This document shows, in pieces, positions 61,965 to 64,000 of a stretch of 64,000 nt of DNA. The position numbers were made by a program, and so were the translations under genes. Positions within the stretch are counted from its first letter, which is position 1. Each line of letters opens with the position of its first letter. The stretch spans positions 182,872,175 to 182,936,174 of the forward strand of contig RSEF01000001.1 of the NCBI GenBank assembly GCA_003993805.1, written 5' to 3'. The stretch comes from Himantopus leucocephalus. Its lineage: Eukaryota > Chordata > Aves > Charadriiformes > Recurvirostridae. The notes beneath the pieces were generated by a model. The model was not told where the DNA came from. It ran no database searches and saw only the letters and a list, made by a program, of their open reading frames with translations.

Positions 61965-63097
61965 CTCAAGTGTATGCGTATGAATGCATGCACCCTGGGG
62001 AGCAAACAGGAGGAACTGGAGCTCTCAGCCCAGTCAGAAAGTTATGATATAGAAAGAGGATATGGGGATAACTGAAACAAGGTGTGAAAACTCACATGAC
62101 TGGAGGATCACGGTGGATGGCTATAGGCTGTTCCATAAAGACAGGCAGGGAAAAACAGGATGAGGAGTCATGGTCTATATTAAGGACAACCTTGAATGTA
62201 TAGAAGTTGACTATCGTGGGTGTGGAAGCCCTCTTGAATGTTTGTGACTCAGAGGAGTCATCTCCAAGGGGTATCTTACAGTAGGCATCTGCTAACAACC
62301 TCCAAACCTAGATGAAAAGGCCAACATGCATTATTTGGGTCACTTAAGCAAGCTTCGGGTCACTTAAGCAAGCTTCATGTCAACAGAACTTGGTTCTTAT
62401 GGGTAACTTCAACTATTCAGACATTTGTTGGAAGAACAATACAACAGCTTACACGTCATCCATCAAGTTCCTGGAATGTGCAGAGGACTGCTTCCTCATA
62501 CAAATGTTAGATGTGCCAGCCAGGAATGAGGCACTGCTGGACTTGCTACTCACAAACCAAGAAAACCTGCTTTGTAATATCTTGGTTAGTGATAGCCTTG
62601 GCTGCAGTGATCACAATGTTGTGGAGTTTAGGATCCTTCTGAGCACATTGAACGTTAGTAATAAGACAAAGGTTTTAGATTATAGAAGAGCAAATTTCAG
62701 CTTGCTCAGAGCTCAGCTAGGAGGGATTCTGTGGGAATCTTCCACGGAGGATAAAGGAGCTAGCGAGGGCTGGGAGTTTTTCAAGAACTCTCTCCTGGAA
62801 GCACAAAACCAGTTCAACCTCTTTAAAGGTACGGGAAGCAGGTGGAACAAGAGACATCCTTGGCTTAACTGCAAGCTTCTAAGTCTGCTCAAAACTAAAA
62901 GAGATGTGTACCAGAAGTGGAAAAACAGACAAATGACCATTGAGAGCCACAAGGGCATTGCCAGGGTGTGCAGAGATGGGGTTAGAGCAAAAGTTCAGCT
63001 CAAATTGAAAGTGGCTAGAGGTGTCAAAAACTACAAGAAAGGTTTCTTCAGGTACGTAAACAAAAAGCAGAAGCCTGCTGCTAAACAGGAGAGGTGA
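61965..63097 (+). pseudogene. CR1 ORF2 apurinic-like endonuclease and linker, broken
   Basis: The start near 61,980 reads MNACTLGSKQEELE, the opening of the CR1 endonuclease, but frameshifts follow. From 62390 to 63097 an open frame of 235 codons holds LMGNFNYSDICWKNN (the 'GDFN' metal-site block with Asp changed to Asn), ALLDLLLTNQENL, and SLGCSDHNVVEF (the 'SDH' catalytic histidine block, intact). The linker helix region with RRANFSLLR and RDGVRAKVQLKL follows. The frame ends where a frameshift precedes the next CR1 block (VTNNAEEAEVLN). Intact protein nicks target DNA for insertion. Confidence 0.9.
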
Positions 63098-64000
63098 ATT
63101 AGTCACCAACAACGCTGAGGAGGCAGAGGTTCTTAACATTTTCTTCATCTCTTTCTTTACCAGCACTGTTGGGCCCCAGGCCTGGGGAACAACAATCCAG
63201 GTTCATGAAAACACAGACCCACTGTCAGTGAAGGAATAGTTGGTATGCAAACTATTATAGGAGCTTGAGCGCTACAAATTTATTCGCCCTGACGCCATCC
63301 ACCCAAGGGTGTTAAGAGAGCTGCTTGACATCATTGCAAAGCCGCTCTCCACAATCTTGAGACGTTGTGGAGATCGGGAAATGTCCCAGAAGACTGGAAG
63401 AAGGCTAATGTCACCCCCATCTACAAGAAGGGCTTGAAGGAGTATTCAGCAAATTATAGGCCCATCAGCCTTACATCAATCCCTGGGAAAGTTATGGAAT
63501 GAATCTTTCTGGGGGCTATCACAAGTTAAATGAAGCATGTGATTGGGAAAATCTGGCACAGATTCACCAAGGGCAAATTGTGCTTGACAAACCTGACCAC
63601 CTTCTATGACAAATTAACCTCCTAGTTTGATGTGGGGTGAGTGGTAGCTGGATTTCTCCAAGGTTTTCAACACAGTTCCCTACATCCTCCTCCTAAGGAA
63701 ACTGATGCCTTACGGTCTAGACAAGTGTTCTGTGTGGTGGGTGGGGATCTGGCTGACAGGCTGCAACCAGAGGGTAGTGGTAAATAGCTCCTTTTCAAAC
63801 TGGCAACTTGTCACAAGTGGGGGGGTTCCCAGGGATCAATACTCAATAAACAACATTGTTTAATGTCTTCATAAATGACCTGGATGATGAGATCAAGTGT
63901 ACCATGATGAAGTTTGTTGATGATACCAAACTGAGTGGGGAAGTGGAGACTTTGAAAGGGAGAGCCACCCTTCAGGAAGACCTGGATAGGCTGGAAGAGT
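63098..64000 (+). pseudogene. CR1 ORF2 reverse transcriptase, N-terminal part, broken
   Basis: Spread over several frames are VTNNAEEAEVLN, RPDAIHPRVLRELL, a GGCCCATCAGCC block encoding RPIS, and GTCCCTGGGAAAGT-like text (here ATCCCTGGGAAAGTTATGGA). Towards the end come FNVFINDLDDEI and MKFVDDTKLSGEVET. These are the CR1 polymerase palm and following segments. Stops and shifts separate them. The frame runs off the window at 64,000. Confidence 0.9.

Larger units (their letters stand above)
61455..64000 (+). mobile_element. Large CR1 LINE (continues past window end)
   Basis: A long, comparatively young CR1 reads left to right through the C-terminal esterase of ORF1, the ORF2 endonuclease, the linker and the first part of reverse transcriptase. 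Unlike the other CR1s here it keeps its 5' half. Its 3' half lies outside the window. Scattered stops, frameshifts and a 20-bp tandem duplication (62337-62376) show that it cannot transpose. It shares a stretch with the fragment at 10,876-11,048. Confidence 0.95.

Noticed and set aside
62390..63097. Longest ORF in the window (235 codons) as a possible host gene
   Set aside because: Its GNFN, LLDLLLTN and SDH blocks identify it as CR1 ORF2 endonuclease and linker.
20935..64000. Possible 3' exons of FAT3, the expected upstream neighbour of MTNR1B by vertebrate synteny
   Set aside because: I searched the minus-strand frames for a cadherin, EGF or laminin-G segment or a long cytoplasmic tail and saw none. 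If synteny holds, FAT3 lies beyond 64 kb.
1..64000. tRNA, rRNA, CRISPR arrays, bacterial operons or intact retroviral genes
   Set aside because: No cloverleaf with conserved arms, no regularly spaced repeats, and no ribosome-binding or operon structure. No gag, pol or env frames flank the LTRs. The DNA is vertebrate nuclear.

Overview
The window is nuclear DNA from a bird. Three things point there. The dominant repeats are CR1 LINEs in several age layers, some with the avian 3' terminal ATTCTATG-type octamers. The LTRs are of avian endogenous-retrovirus type. The one recognisable vertebrate gene exon encodes the start of a melatonin receptor. Base composition is mostly AT-rich and non-coding, with one sharp CpG-rich block at about 18.3-20.9 kb. 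The species cannot be named from this sequence.

Layout. From 1 to 20,270 lies intron 1 of MTNR1B (melatonin receptor 1B, minus strand). It is filled with unique AT-rich DNA and CR1 pieces near 1.0-1.3, 3.8-4.0, 6.2-7.6, 10.0-11.05 and 13.06-15.66 kb. Exon 1 (20,273-20,483) carries the extracellular N-terminus, the first transmembrane helix and the first intracellular loop, and ends at a clean splice donor. Its promoter lies at higher coordinates in a CpG island with GC boxes and a strict G-quadruplex motif. Exon 2, which should carry the other six helices, is not in the window, so the intron is at least 20.27 kb. From about 20.9 to 64 kb I see 5' flanking and intergenic DNA with no gene that I can name.

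Repeats to the right of the gene: two MIR-like SINEs (24.1-24.8 kb); CR1 pieces at 29.3, 32.8, 34.3, 43.0, 50.8 and 53.8 kb; a degraded Ty3/gypsy-type Gag fossil (39.9-40.6 kb); and a block of unexplained, GC-richer, ORF-dense DNA (46.1-47.9 kb). There is a solo LTR at 49.2 kb, and two copies of a second LTR family in inverted orientation (54.4 and 57.9 kb) flanking a third LTR-like unit with degenerate G/T-rich repeats. An ancient minus-strand CR1 occupies 58.85-60.6 kb. A large young CR1 on the plus strand runs from 61.45 kb off the end of the window and carries the ORF1 esterase, the ORF2 endonuclease and part of the reverse transcriptase.

Assembly quality matters here. There are two 100-N gaps, both inside CR1, and one 10-N gap. 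Isolated single Ns sit, in most testable cases, between two copies of the same sequence. Those tandem duplications are very likely unmerged contig ends or haplotypes, not biology. I found no new biological system. The most unusual item is the Ty3/gypsy-like Gag fossil, a class of element that is scarce in birds.
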